DNA of 64,000 nt from Burkholderia sp. S171 (GTDB lineage: Bacteria; Pseudomonadota; Gammaproteobacteria; Burkholderiales; Burkholderiaceae): assembly GCF_009766085.1 (NCBI RefSeq), contig NZ_LMUF01000048.1:1-64000 (forward strand), read 5' to 3'. Both the position numbers and the translations under genes were made by a program. Positions 47,045 through 56,025 of this stretch are shown one piece after another (position 1 is the first letter of the stretch; each line of letters opens with the position of its first letter). The notes beneath the pieces were generated by a model. That model saw only the letters and a program-made list of their open reading frames with translations, was not told the DNA's origin and did no database searches.

Positions 47045-47896
47045 ATGTATCCACTTCCCGTCGAACGCTGGAAACCGCTTAATAGAAGGCTTTACAAAGC
47101 CTCGCTCCCGCTTGCGCTGCTCATATGGCTGTTACCGATGCTGGCCGTGCTCGTCACCTCCATACGTTCATCGGACGAACTGGCGCAAGGCGATTATTGG
47201 GGCTGGCCGAAGCATTTTGCGCTGATCGAAAACTATGGCACGGCGCTCACGCAAACGCCGATGCTGCATTACTTCGCCAATAGCGTGCTGATCACAGTGC
47301 CGTCGGTGATTGGCGCGATCGTACTGGCGTCCATGGCGGGTTTTGCTTTGGCAACCTACAAGTTCCCAGGTAACACCGCCGTGCTGTTTGCTTTTGTCGC
47401 GGGCAACTTCGTACCCATCCAGATCCTGATGATCCCGGTACGCGACATGGCGCTGAAAGTAGGGCTGTTCAACACCGTGTGGGCGCTGGTGATTTTTCAT
47501 GTGTCGTTTCAAACCGGTTTTTGCACGCTGTTTCTGCGCAACTTCATCAAGCAGTTGCCGTTCGAGTTGATCGAGGCGGCACGCGTGGAAGGGGCGAGCG
47601 AATGGACGATCTACCTGCGCATTGTGCTGCCGCTGATTCGGCCTGCGCTCGCCGCGCTCGGCATTCTCGTGTTCACGTTTGTCTGGAACGACTACTTCTG
47701 GGCGCTATGCCTCACGCAAGGCGATGAGGCCGCGCCGATCACCGTAGGCGTCGCTGCGCTCAAGGGGCAATGGACGACTGCGTGGAACCTCGTCGCCGCC
47801 GGTTCGGTGCTGGCCGCGTTGCCTTCCGTGCTGATGTTCTTCGCGATGCAAAAGCATTTCGTCGCCGGCCTGACTTTTGGTGCAAGCAAGGGTTGA
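47045..47896 (+). CDS. Sugar ABC transporter permease, MalG/UgpE type
   Basis: 283 residues, six helices. The EAA loop is EAARVEGASEWTIYLRIVLP; the start of the core is SVLITVPSVIGAIVLASMAG and the end FVAGLTFGASKG is typical of MalG-like subunits. AGGAG is 9 bases before ATG 47045; the in-frame extension to 46949 lies inside the previous gene. Followed 38 bases later by the beta-galactosidase. Confidence 0.93.
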   Translation: MYPLPVERWKPLNRRLYKASLPLALLIWLLPMLAVLVTSIRSSDELAQGDYWGWPKHFALIENYGTALTQTPMLHYFANSVLITVPSVIGAIVLASMAGFALATYKFPGNTAVLFAFVAGNFVPIQILMIPVRDMALKVGLFNTVWALVIFHVSFQTGFCTLFLRNFIKQLPFELIEAARVEGASEWTIYLRIVLPLIRPALAALGILVFTFVWNDYFWALCLTQGDEAAPITVGVAALKGQWTTAWNLVAAGSVLAALPSVLMFFAMQKHFVAGLTFGASKG

Positions 47897-47933
47897 ACGC
47901 TTGTTTGCCATCATCCATTAAAGAGACTTTCTC

Positions 47934-49907
47934 ATGCAACTTGGTGTGTGTTATTACCCGGAACAATGGCCCCGTTCGATGTGGGCCGACGATGCAAATC
48001 GTATGGCTGAACTCGGCATCACGCATGTGCGGATCGCGGAATTCGCGTGGAGCCGGATGGAACCTCGCGCCGGCGAATTCGTCTGGGAATGGCTTGACGA
48101 AGCTATCGAGACGCTGGCGGCTGCGGGGCTGAAACTCGTGCTCGGCACACCGACCGCGTCGCCGCCGAAATGGTTGATCGACGCGTATCCGGAGGTGTTG
48201 CCGGTGCGTGCGGATGGCGTGCGCTGGAACTTCGGCTCGCGTCGCCATTATGATATTTCCAGCGAAATCTATCGGCGGGAGTGCGTGCGTTTTGTCACTG
48301 CGATGGCGGAGCGTTACGGGCGGCATGCATCTATAGTCGCTTGGCAGACCGATAACGAACTCGGCTGTCACGACACCGTACCGAGTTATTCCACCGCCGC
48401 GCTGAAGCGCTTTCAGACGTGGTTGCAGCTTCGCTATGAGAGCGTTAATGCGCTGAACGAAGCGTGGGGCAATGTTTTCTGGAGCATGGAGTATTCGTCT
48501 TTCGATGCAATCGGTTTGCCGAACCTGACACCGACCGACGCGAATCCAATCCATCTGCTCGACTTCCGCCGCTTCATGTCCGACGAGGTAGCGGGCTTTC
48601 ATCGCGAGCAGATCGAGGTGCTGCGGCAGCATGCGCCCAATGCCGACCTGCTGCATAACTTCATGGGCTTTTTCACGACCTTCGATCACTACCGCTTCGC
48701 TGAAGATAACGCGATCGATGTGGCCGCGTGGGACAGCTATCCGATCGCACGCACCGAGTCGATCGCACTGCCGGAGGAGCAGAAAGCGCGATACGCACGG
48801 ACCGCGCATCCCGATGTATCCGCGTTCGATCACGATCGTTATCGGGCGATAGGTGGTGGACGTTTCTGGGTGATGGAGCAGCAGGCGGGACCTGTGAATT
48901 GGGCGGCGTGGAATCCGGTGCCGGCTAAAGGCATGGTCAGGCTTTGGGCTTATGAGGCGTTCGCGCACGGGGCGGAACTGGTGTCGTATTTCCGCTGGCG
49001 CCAGTGTCCGTTTGCGCAGGAACAGATGCACTCCGGTCTCAATCTGCCGAACAACGAACTGTCGCCCGGCGGTCTGGAAGTGCAGCAAGCGGCCCGCGAG
49101 ATTGCGGCATCGGCGGCGCTATCGGGACTCGGCGCGCCAACGCGTGCTGCCGCCGCGATTGTGTTCGACTACGAGACGCAATGGATGTTCGAGATTCAGC
49201 GTCACGGCAAGACCTTCGACTACCAGATGTTGGTGTTCGACTACTACGAGGCACTGCGTGAACTTGGGCTGGACGTCGATATTGTTTCGAGCAAAGCTGA
49301 TCTGTCGCTATACCGGCTAGTGGTCGTTCCAAGCATTGCCGTTATCGACGAAACTTTCGCCGGCCAAATCGAAAAGAGTGCTGCGCAATGGGTATTCGGT
49401 CCGAGAAGCGGCTCGAAGACGACCGCATTCGCGATTCCGTCCAGCTTGCCGCCCGGCGCATTGCAAAAAGTATTGCCGATGCAAGTGCTGGAAGTCGAGA
49501 CGCTGCGCCCGACGCTCACGCCCGCGCTTTCTTTCGGTGACACGCAAGGGGTTGCAACGCATTGGCGGGAGCATGTGCGGGCCAATGGCGACACGCGTAT
49601 CGATGCGCAATTCGAGGACACATGGCCAGCCGTGCTGAGCCACGGAAGGGTTCGATATGTGGCGGCTTGGCTGTCGCACGGATTGCATCGCGCGGTGCTG
49701 GAGCAGGCGGCGAGAGAAGCCGGCATTGAGACCCAACTGCTGGCCGAGGGTTTGCGCGTTCGTCGTCGAGGCGATCTGACCTTCGCGTTCAACTTCGGCG
49801 AGCAGCAAGTGCAGGCTCCAGCATCGGTCAATGCGACGTTTGTGCTCGGGCAGCGGCAGCTTGCAACCGGCGATGTCTGCGCGTGGAGGGACCCGCATAC
49901 CGATTAA
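47934..49907 (+). CDS. Beta-galactosidase, glycoside hydrolase family 42
   Basis: 657 residues in three parts: catalytic TIM barrel (1 to about 380), a trimerisation domain of Rossmann-like type (about 390-590) and a small C-terminal beta domain. Catalytic Glu142 (acid/base, WQTDNELGC) and Glu315 (nucleophile, WVMEQQAGP) are present. LGVCYYPEQWP is the family opening. No signal peptide, so it splits imported galactosides in the cytoplasm. Last gene of the LacI-controlled importer cluster. Confidence 0.95.
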   Translation: MQLGVCYYPEQWPRSMWADDANRMAELGITHVRIAEFAWSRMEPRAGEFVWEWLDEAIETLAAAGLKLVLGTPTASPPKWLIDAYPEVLPVRADGVRWNFGSRRHYDISSEIYRRECVRFVTAMAERYGRHASIVAWQTDNELGCHDTVPSYSTAALKRFQTWLQLRYESVNALNEAWGNVFWSMEYSSFDAIGLPNLTPTDANPIHLLDFRRFMSDEVAGFHREQIEVLRQHAPNADLLHNFMGFFTTFDHYRFAEDNAIDVAAWDSYPIARTESIALPEEQKARYARTAHPDVSAFDHDRYRAIGGGRFWVMEQQAGPVNWAAWNPVPAKGMVRLWAYEAFAHGAELVSYFRWRQCPFAQEQMHSGLNLPNNELSPGGLEVQQAAREIAASAALSGLGAPTRAAAAIVFDYETQWMFEIQRHGKTFDYQMLVFDYYEALRELGLDVDIVSSKADLSLYRLVVVPSIAVIDETFAGQIEKSAAQWVFGPRSGSKTTAFAIPSSLPPGALQKVLPMQVLEVETLRPTLTPALSFGDTQGVATHWREHVRANGDTRIDAQFEDTWPAVLSHGRVRYVAAWLSHGLHRAVLEQAAREAGIETQLLAEGLRVRRRGDLTFAFNFGEQQVQAPASVNATFVLGQRQLATGDVCAWRDPHTD

Positions 49908-50017
49908 GCCGGCACCAATCGGCCGACGTCGCTGAACCCGTTCCGAAAGGACGGGCGCAGCGATGTCCGCAGGGCCGCTGTCGTCATAGCGGAAGGCTTC
50001 AGGTCAAAAAACGGCGT

Positions 50018-50530
50018 TCACTTCGGCTGTGCAGCCTGAGGCACGATCGCCGCAATGCGCCAGCCTTCGGCTGTCCGCACAGCAACCTCATACACGAGGT
50101 AGGGGGCGGGCTTGGCCGCCACGTCCAAGGGGCCGCCCGTGATCTGCGTCTCCGCATACAGCTGGGCAACATCCGCGGTCAGCGGGATGATCTTTATGCT
50201 ATCGACGTCCGGATCGAACTTCCACACGCCTTTGAATGTTTCCTTGAAGTGCGCGAGGAGTTCCGGCTTTCCCCAGAACCGGTACGGGCGAGCGATCAAC
50301 ACGACGGGGTCGGGCTGACCCGCCGGCGCCGATGCGAATACGCTTTCGAACGCCACTATGTCGTGGGCAGTGGCGGCCGCCGCCTGACGCAGGAAAACGT
50401 CCTTGACCTCTTGCCTGTCCTTGTCAGTGAATTCATGCGGCGCAGCAGCGTGGGCCGATAGATGGGCAGCGCCAAGGATCACGGTGGCGATGAATGAAGC
50501 GAGGGTTTTCCGATTGCGCTGTATGTTCAT
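50018..50530 (-). CDS. Exported SnoaL-like / NTF2-fold protein
   Basis: 170 residues with an N-terminal signal (FIATVILGAAHLSAHA, cleavage near AHAA). The mature part looks like a nuclear-transport-factor-2 fold: AAATAHDIVAFESVFAS, then PYRFWGKPELLAHFKETF, and LVYEVAVRTAEGWRIAAIVP at the end. Such proteins are enzymes or ligand binders; no catalytic set can be named. It is convergent with the beta-galactosidase and follows the MarR gene on the same strand after 107 bases. Confidence 0.7.
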   Translation of the reverse strand: MNIQRNRKTLASFIATVILGAAHLSAHAAAPHEFTDKDRQEVKDVFLRQAAAATAHDIVAFESVFASAPAGQPDPVVLIARPYRFWGKPELLAHFKETFKGVWKFDPDVDSIKIIPLTADVAQLYAETQITGGPLDVAAKPAPYLVYEVAVRTAEGWRIAAIVPQAAQPK

Positions 50531-50637
50531 GGAAATAGCCTTATATGCCCGTATCAGGAATTTTTTTGCAGCGAGAGAGCGGGATTTTCTCGCTGCATGC
50601 CATGGGGTGAGGGTGTCAGATACTACGCTTGTAAAAA

Positions 50638-51099
50638 TCAGGAAGTGGCTTCTTCGGGGTCGAGTTCGAGATGCGTGACTCGAGCCATCATTCGCCGCAT
50701 TGCCAACGCGTCTTGCTTGCCGAATTCCTTTTCAAAGCTTGCTTGCGCCTTGAGCCATGAGGGTTTGCTCCGCGCCTCGATATTCAAGCCCACGCTGGAC
50801 AAGACCACTTCGCGCTCGCGGCGGTCTTCGCGACCAATTTGAATGATGACCAGTCCGTCGCGTTCCAGCGGACGCAGGTTGTGCCCCATGGTTGCGCGAT
50901 CCATCGACAACAGGTCTGCAAGCGCGGCCATGGTAGTAGGCCCTCGGCTGGCAAGCAGGTTCAGGATGGCGTATTGCGTGGCACGCAAACCGGTGTCTGC
51001 CATGCAGGCATCGTAGAAACGGGTGAGGCGCCGCGCGGCTTTGCGCAGAGCCGTGTTGTTACAGATGCCCGGGTTGATTGGCAAGCGAGATGTAGTCAT
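50638..51099 (-). CDS. MarR family transcriptional regulator
   Basis: 153 residues, typical MarR size. The winged helix region is LRATQYAILNLLASRGPTT followed by MAALADLLSMDRATMGHNLRPLERDGLV, with the wing REDRREREVVLS. The neighbouring exported SnoaL-like gene and AKR gene are possible targets, but no operator repeat was identified in the 180-base gap upstream. Confidence 0.9.
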   Translation of the reverse strand: MTTSRLPINPGICNNTALRKAARRLTRFYDACMADTGLRATQYAILNLLASRGPTTMAALADLLSMDRATMGHNLRPLERDGLVIIQIGREDRREREVVLSSVGLNIEARSKPSWLKAQASFEKEFGKQDALAMRRMMARVTHLELDPEEATS

Positions 51100-51282
51100 G
51101 TTGGATCAAACGACAGGAATATTTGTCGGCATTATTATGGGCATATAAGACTATTGTCAAGCGGATCGGCGCGGGCGGGTTGGTGGTGACTTTGCCTGCA
51201 TAGGCTGCGTTGCCGGTTACGACAGCTTGCCGCAAGGGGATGCAAGCTGGCGTAGGAAGCTCAAGCGAATTAGGCCATTACT

Positions 51283-52287
51283 TCAAACGACTCGTCGACC
51301 TTCGATCGGGTATCCGGGATCGGTGTAGCCAGGTGTCGACGCATGTCCCGGTGCAACGAGGCTATCGACAAGCTTTTCGTCCTCGGGTCCGAGTTGCAGT
51401 TTAAGTGCTTCCACGTAGCTGTCCCACTGCGCTTCGGTGCGCGGACCCGCGATGGCGCTGCTGACAATGCGGTTCTTGAGTACCCATGCAAGAGCGAAAG
51501 CAATGGAAGTCGTTCCACGCTTCGCCGCATGATCGGCGATAGTCTGTGCGATCTTGAGCGATTCCGGGCGCCACTCGGTCTGCTGGATTCGCTTGTCGCC
51601 GCGGCCTGCGCGCGAGTCGGCCGGCGGCGGGGCATCCACCGCATATTTGCCGCTAAGGACGCCACGCGCGAGCGGGCTGTACGGGACCACACCGAGACCG
51701 TAGTGAGCCGCCGCCGGCAGTTGTTCAACTTCCGCAGTGCGGTCGACAATGTTATAGAGCGGTTCGCTCGCGACGGGTCGGTCAATTCCCATCTGGTCGG
51801 CAAGACGCGCGATTTCGGCAATGCGCCAGCCACGGAAATTGGACAAGCCGAAGTAACGAATCTTTCCCTGGCGGATCAGATCGCCAATCGCGCGCACGCC
51901 TTCTTCCAGCGGTGCGTCAACGAGCGCCCGGTGAAAGTAGAGGATGTCGATGTAGTCCGTGTCCAGACGCTTCAGGCTCGCTTCAACAGACTGGATGATC
52001 CACTTGCGCGACTGCCCCTGTTCGTTGGGACCTTGCGTGGTCGGATAGCCGAACTTGGTAGCGACCACCCAGTTGTCCCGACGATCGGCGATAGCTCGTC
52101 CAACGATTTCTTCCGAACGGCCCGCGTGATAAACGTCAGCGGTATCGATGAAATTAACGCCTTGATCGAACGCCTTGGCGACGATGCGCTTTGACGTTGC
52201 CTCGTCAGTTTCGCCGCCGAACATCATCGCGCCCAGACACAAGGGCGAGACCTTGAGGGCGCTGCGGCCCAGGTACCGATAGTCCAT
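51283..52287 (-). CDS. Aldo/keto reductase
   Basis: 334 residues, TIM-barrel NADPH oxidoreductase. The catalytic tetrad is intact: Asp48, Tyr53 (DTADVYHAG), Lys78 (ATKFG) and His119 (LYFHRAL). The cofactor region SSAIAGPRTEAQWD lies near the C terminus. ATG 52287 is chosen because the family begins MDYRYLGRSALKVS; the open frame upstream to 52389 has no support. A carboxymuconolactone decarboxylase-like gene precedes it by 67 bases on the same strand, likely one operon. Substrate unknown. Confidence 0.92.
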   Translation of the reverse strand: MDYRYLGRSALKVSPLCLGAMMFGGETDEATSKRIVAKAFDQGVNFIDTADVYHAGRSEEIVGRAIADRRDNWVVATKFGYPTTQGPNEQGQSRKWIIQSVEASLKRLDTDYIDILYFHRALVDAPLEEGVRAIGDLIRQGKIRYFGLSNFRGWRIAEIARLADQMGIDRPVASEPLYNIVDRTAEVEQLPAAAHYGLGVVPYSPLARGVLSGKYAVDAPPPADSRAGRGDKRIQQTEWRPESLKIAQTIADHAAKRGTTSIAFALAWVLKNRIVSSAIAGPRTEAQWDSYVEALKLQLGPEDEKLVDSLVAPGHASTPGYTDPGYPIEGRRVV

Positions 52288-52354
52288 TCTGTATGCTCCA
52301 TTCAGGCCAAGCCTGCTAAGAAAGAAAGCGTAACGAAATGCTTGATTCGAGCGG

Positions 52355-52681
52355 TTAAGCCGCGCGACTATCGAAGACCTGCCTTGCAATCGTCAGCGCG
52401 GTCATTGCCGTCGGCCAGCCCGAGTAGAAAGCAAGGTGAGTGATCAGCTCGATCATTTCGTCGCGAGTCACTCCGTTGTCCAACGCTCGGCCGATGTGAA
52501 ACGGAAGCTCGTTGGTGCAATAGAGAGCGACGAGGCTGGCGACCGTGATCAGGCTACGATCACGCGGAGAAAGGCCTGGGCGCTCCCAGACGTCACCGAA
52601 CAAGACCTTGTCGGAATAATCCGCGAGTGCAGGCGCTAGGTCGCCGAACGCCTTGCGTGCAGCGGTGGGTTCATTGGTCAT
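52355..52681 (-). CDS. Carboxymuconolactone decarboxylase family protein
   Basis: 108 residues of the small AhpD/CMD helical family. The core reads RDRSLITVASLVALYCTNELPFHIGRALDNGVTRDE, split here by the single Cys where AhpD proteins have a CxxC pair, so peroxidase chemistry is unlikely. GGAG stands 7 bases before the ATG. Probable first gene of an operon with the aldo/keto reductase. Function in vivo unknown. Confidence 0.9.
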   Translation of the reverse strand: MTNEPTAARKAFGDLAPALADYSDKVLFGDVWERPGLSPRDRSLITVASLVALYCTNELPFHIGRALDNGVTRDEMIELITHLAFYSGWPTAMTALTIARQVFDSRAA

Positions 52682-52970
52682 CGTTCATCTCCGACTCTAT
52701 GCATGGGCCACGGTTTATCGTACGGGCACTTCTCGCCTATGCCGGTTCGATTGCCTGCAGCGCTAAATTTACCGGCTGTGCCGCCATGTGACTAGACGGT
52801 GGAATCGGCAAGCTCATATGAGCGAGATTCATGAATGGCTCGTGGAAGATTTGAACCACGCGATCGACGCTGACCCCCCTCTGTTTGAAGCCACCGCAAC
52901 TGCCTCCACGACCCGAAAAAACCTTCGGGAGCGGCTTTACATCGCGCCGTGAATCTCTATAGGCAACTTC

Positions 52971-53393
52971 ATGGTTAAGTTTCAGGAAAACCCATGGGAC
53001 CGCACTTTCGCCGCGTTGGCCGACCCAACGCGCCGTGCGCTCCTTGCACGTCTGTCCGCGAGTGCAGACCTGTCCGTCAGCGAACTCGCGCAGCCGTTCG
53101 CGATGTCGTTGCCGGCCGTGATGAAGCATCTGGATGTGTTGTCGGACGCCGGTCTGATCACGCGCGCCAAGACGGGCCGCACGGTCGCTTGCCGTCTCGC
53201 CGCCGGACCGATGGAGGAAGCAATGGAATGGCTCAACCGCTACCAGCGCTTCTGGACCGATACCCTTGATCGCCTTGCTGCCTTTGTGGAGGAAGACCCG
53301 TGTCCGCCCAACCCAGTCTCACGCTCCAGCGCCGCATCAACGCAAAGCCCGCCAAAATCTTCGCCGCCTGGACGGAGCCGTCGCAAATCGTAA
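52971..53393 (+). CDS. ArsR family transcriptional regulator
   Basis: 140 residues. Helix-turn-helix core FAALADPTRRALLARLS with LSVSELAQPFAMSLPAVMKHLDVLSDAGLI, and the wing TGRTVACRLA. The last 30 residues are translated from DNA that also encodes the start of the next gene (94-base overlap) and are Ser/Pro rich, unlike the usual ArsR ending, so the stop may have been lost in its original place. ArsR genes of this branch regulate a following SRPBCC gene; here that gene is frameshifted. Confidence 0.85.
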   Translation: MVKFQENPWDRTFAALADPTRRALLARLSASADLSVSELAQPFAMSLPAVMKHLDVLSDAGLITRAKTGRTVACRLAAGPMEEAMEWLNRYQRFWTDTLDRLAAFVEEDPCPPNPVSRSSAASTQSPPKSSPPGRSRRKS

Positions 53394-53732
53394 AGTGGAT
53401 GCATCCCCACAATAACGACGTGATTCACGCGGAGATGGACCTGCGAGTCGGCGGACGCTTCCGGATCATCATGCGCACGCCTGAGGGCGAGGAGCACGAC
53501 GTCAGCGGCGTCTTCCAGGAGGTCGTTCCAGACGAAAAACTCGTCTACACATGGGCGTGGCGCAGCACACCGGAGCGGGAATCACATCACGTTCACGCTG
53601 CGCGGCGAGGATGACGGCGAGCGTACGTTACTCGCGCTGAAACATGAGCAGTTCGCGGATGAAGCGGCACGCAAAGATCACGAGGGTGGCTGGAACCATG
53701 TCCTCGATGAACTTTCACGGCAGTTTGGCTGA
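53300..53732 (+). pseudogene. SRPBCC / AHSA1-domain protein, frameshifted
   Basis: Starts at GTG 53300 with GAGGAAG upstream. The first frame reads KIFAAWTEPSQIVKWMHP, then GGRFRIIMRTPEGEEHDVSG and VYTWAWRSTPERES, after which it runs out of the family into a stop at 53614. The remaining family sequence (ITFTLRGEDDG, EQFADEAARKDHEGGW, LDELSRQFG) continues one frame over from about 53583 to the TGA at 53730. A net +1 (or -2) base change near 53582 explains it. It follows the ArsR gene, its usual partner. A sequencing error is the alternative. Confidence 0.8.
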
Positions 53733-53812
53733 TCACTTCAGGACAGGAGGATGCAAACATGAAATTGATGGAGGCGGACGAACCGGCATGAGGGAAGGGT
53801 TGGCGACCCGAA

Positions 53813-54103
53813 CTATTCCGCATCCAGCCAGGAATCGAGACCCACGCGGAAAGCGACGGCCGCAATCACCGGAACGGTCAGCATCATGACGATGCCGAAG
53901 TTTTCGATCATGTCGCCGTACATGATCGGCTTGTACAGAACAATGCCCGAGACAATAACGAAGGCGATAAAACCGACGATCACCATCAGAATGCTGCGGA
54001 GCGCACGGGACGGTTGCCAGCGCCTCGGTTTGCGCGGGGCGACGCTGATCCGCTCCGGGTTCGACGGGGTGTCGGGTTCAGATTTCTGTTTATTTTCTGG
54101 CAT
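53813..54103 (-). CDS. Small two-helix membrane protein, unknown function
   Basis: 96 residues: a polar, Pro/Lys/Arg-rich N terminus followed by two hydrophobic segments (ILMVIVGFIAFVIVSGIVL and FGIVMMLTVPVIAAVAF) and an acidic ending (DSWLDAE). ATG 54103 is taken because it begins the short polar head MPENKQKSE; the longer frame to 54172 is less likely. No family recognised. It is convergent with the broken SRPBCC gene. Confidence 0.6.
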   Translation of the reverse strand: MPENKQKSEPDTPSNPERISVAPRKPRRWQPSRALRSILMVIVGFIAFVIVSGIVLYKPIMYGDMIENFGIVMMLTVPVIAAVAFRVGLDSWLDAE

Positions 54104-54542
54104 GGCGCAGCGAGGTGAGGGGCTGCCGAATGCGTAAAAGACGAGCGGCATCCGGGGTTTTCTTTTTGACACGCGTCGGGTAGTGCCAATCGTAAGAAAG
54201 CGATGAGCAAGCCGACATGCAACGATTGTGTCACAGGCAGAGCGCCCTGAGCAGAACGCCTCTGGCTCATGCTGGCGAAATGCAACTGCATGCCACCGGC
54301 GAAGGTCGATGTCGATCTAATCGCGGGAATCGACCGGCGCTTTCATTCTCCATTCGAACGTCGCTCCTCGCCGGTCCGAGTTCCCGTAACTCCAGCCTGA
54401 CGTTCCTCACGTTATGCGCCTTGACCGGGATCTTTCGTTACTGCACGACCGTGCGCTGCTCGGCGGTGGCTAAAAGATGCTGGCGCAGCCACTGGTGTGC
54501 CGGATCGGTGAGCTCTCTATATCATTGCGAAAAGGCTCTAAA
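54104..54542. other. Gap with no intact gene; possible LysR tail remnant
   Basis: 439 bases without a supported gene. On the minus strand at 54438-54515 a short frame reads LTDPAHQWLRQHLLA and then a stop, resembling the extreme C terminus of LysR regulators, with nothing of the rest of such a gene upstream. This may be a degraded end left after a rearrangement, but it is too short to be sure. Confidence 0.3.
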
Positions 54543-55055
54543 ATGACTGGTGGCGCTAACGTTCTCGAGTGTGAGCGAAAAAAGTTAGTGCCATTCAACC
54601 AATCAGAATTCGATATCCCGTTCCTTAGCGCGACTTCTTTCATAGAGACAAACGTGAATTCGTTGCTTGCAGGCAGATGCCTTTGCGGCGCAGTCCATTA
54701 CGCAGTGAAAGATGAGTTCGTCTATGCATTGAACTGTCATTGTTCAAACTGCCGGCGCGCGACGGGCTCAGCGTTCAAGCCGTTCGCGGGGATAGAGCGC
54801 AACAAGTTGAGCATCACGAAAGGGCAATGCGACCTGCTGATCTTCGGTGACGAGAACGCAGCCCACGATGTCCATTGCAAGGCTTGTGGGAGCCTTATGT
54901 TTTCGGTGGTTCGTGAGGGTGAGTTCGTTCACGTCACGTTAGGCACGCTCAGTGACACGCCGGCTATTCGCCCAACCGCGCACATTTTTGTTGGGTCCAA
55001 AGCGCCGTGGTATTTCATCACGGACCAGTTACCGCAGCATGATGAATTTGGCTAG
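54543..55055 (+). CDS. GFA family (glutathione-dependent formaldehyde-activating enzyme-like) protein
   Basis: Zinc-binding beta protein. The metal cysteines are visible in AGRCLCGAVHY, NCHCSNCRRATGS and CKACGSLMF. Family proteins relate to glutathione-dependent formaldehyde activation, but most members have no proven reaction. ATG 54543 with AAAGG upstream gives 170 residues; a GTG at 54654, right before the family core, would give the usual length of about 133 and may be the true start. The isolated gene is flanked by decayed sequence on both sides. Confidence 0.8.
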   Translation: MTGGANVLECERKKLVPFNQSEFDIPFLSATSFIETNVNSLLAGRCLCGAVHYAVKDEFVYALNCHCSNCRRATGSAFKPFAGIERNKLSITKGQCDLLIFGDENAAHDVHCKACGSLMFSVVREGEFVHVTLGTLSDTPAIRPTAHIFVGSKAPWYFITDQLPQHDEFG

Positions 55056-55100
55056 CGCGGCCAAGTCTATAGTCGAGGCTGCCCGGTTCCTTGACTCTCG

Positions 55101-55273
55101 CTACGCCCGTTATTGCAACAGATCATCGTGCGCGCCGATGCCAGCGGAAAGCCGATCCAGTTGCGTGTTCTTCGCGTAAACCCAGCACGTCTTTTTATGA
55201 ACGACATGGATTCATAGTGACGCACTCGACCCGCGAACGACATTTCATGTCTCGTTCTACCGTGGTTTCGTAA
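55101..55273 (+). pseudogene. C-terminal remnant of a GNAT acetyltransferase
   Basis: One frame reads VRADASGKPIQLRVLRVNPAR and is then broken; the next frame continues FYERHGFIVTHSTRERHFMSR to a TAA at 55271-55273. Together these form the last beta strands of a GNAT N-acetyltransferase (the GKPxxLRVL and YERHGF pattern). The frameshift is near 55190 and the N-terminal two thirds, including the acetyl-CoA loop, are absent. The remaining bases of the 286-base gap (55056-55341) hold nothing else recognised. Confidence 0.7.
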
Positions 55274-55341
55274 GACGGTGAGGGGCGCCGGGGAACGAGC
55301 GTGATAGCAACGCCCCGGGTACGCAAGGGGGATTGCCTGTG

Positions 55342-56010
55342 TCAGGCCGGCAGTTCCATCACTTGCCCGCTTCGATTCTTCACACTCGGCCTCTCCGATA
55401 TCTTCGCCTGCCACGCAGACAACGCCGAACAATCGTCTGGAATCGCAACGCCCGCGGCGCCGGCGTGCATGAGCGCGGCATAGGCGGTGATATCAGCCAT
55501 CGAGAAATCATCGCCAGCCACGTAGGGGTGTGCGTTAAGAACCTCGTTGAAGTACTTCATGCCGCGTACGAACTTGTCGAGGTGCCGCTCGCCCCATTCC
55601 TTCCTGTGCGCCCATTCGGGGCTCTTGTAGGCTTCCAGGCGAGCGCCCAGTCCAGGCGTTGCGTGGTGGAAATAAATGCCAATGGCATCAATGAGCTGAT
55701 CGTCAGCCCGTTTCTGCATCATGTGGATGACGGCCTTTTCCTTCGGTGTCTTGCCGGTGAGCGTGGGCTTTCCATCCAGGTTGTCGAGATATTCGGTAAT
55801 CGCGACACTTTCGGAGATGAACGTGCCATCGTCGAGTTCGAGAACCGGGACAGTTCCCGCCGGATTGATGGCGAGAAATGCGCTCTGCTTGTGCTCGGCC
55901 GCAAACAGATCCACCTTCACAAATTCGACTTGGGAATCCAGTCCTTTCTCAGCGAGGACAATGCGAATGCGAGCCGGATTCGGGAAGCCAGGCGTGTCGT
56001 AGATTTTCAT
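55342..56010 (-). CDS. Glutathione S-transferase family protein
   Basis: 222 residues. Thioredoxin-fold N domain (MKIYDTPGFPNPARIRIVLAEKG; cis-Pro segment INPAGTVPVLELDDGTFISES) and an all-helical C domain with FSMADITAYAAL (the N-capping and hydrophobic staple motif). ATG 56010 with AAAGGA upstream is preferred over the open extension to 56085. Divergent from a TetR regulator; three related dyad sites fill the space between them, so it is probably induced on ligand binding to that regulator. Detoxification role by family. Confidence 0.9.
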   Translation of the reverse strand: MKIYDTPGFPNPARIRIVLAEKGLDSQVEFVKVDLFAAEHKQSAFLAINPAGTVPVLELDDGTFISESVAITEYLDNLDGKPTLTGKTPKEKAVIHMMQKRADDQLIDAIGIYFHHATPGLGARLEAYKSPEWAHRKEWGERHLDKFVRGMKYFNEVLNAHPYVAGDDFSMADITAYAALMHAGAAGVAIPDDCSALSAWQAKISERPSVKNRSGQVMELPA

Positions 56011-56025
56011 GATCGTTTCCTTTGG

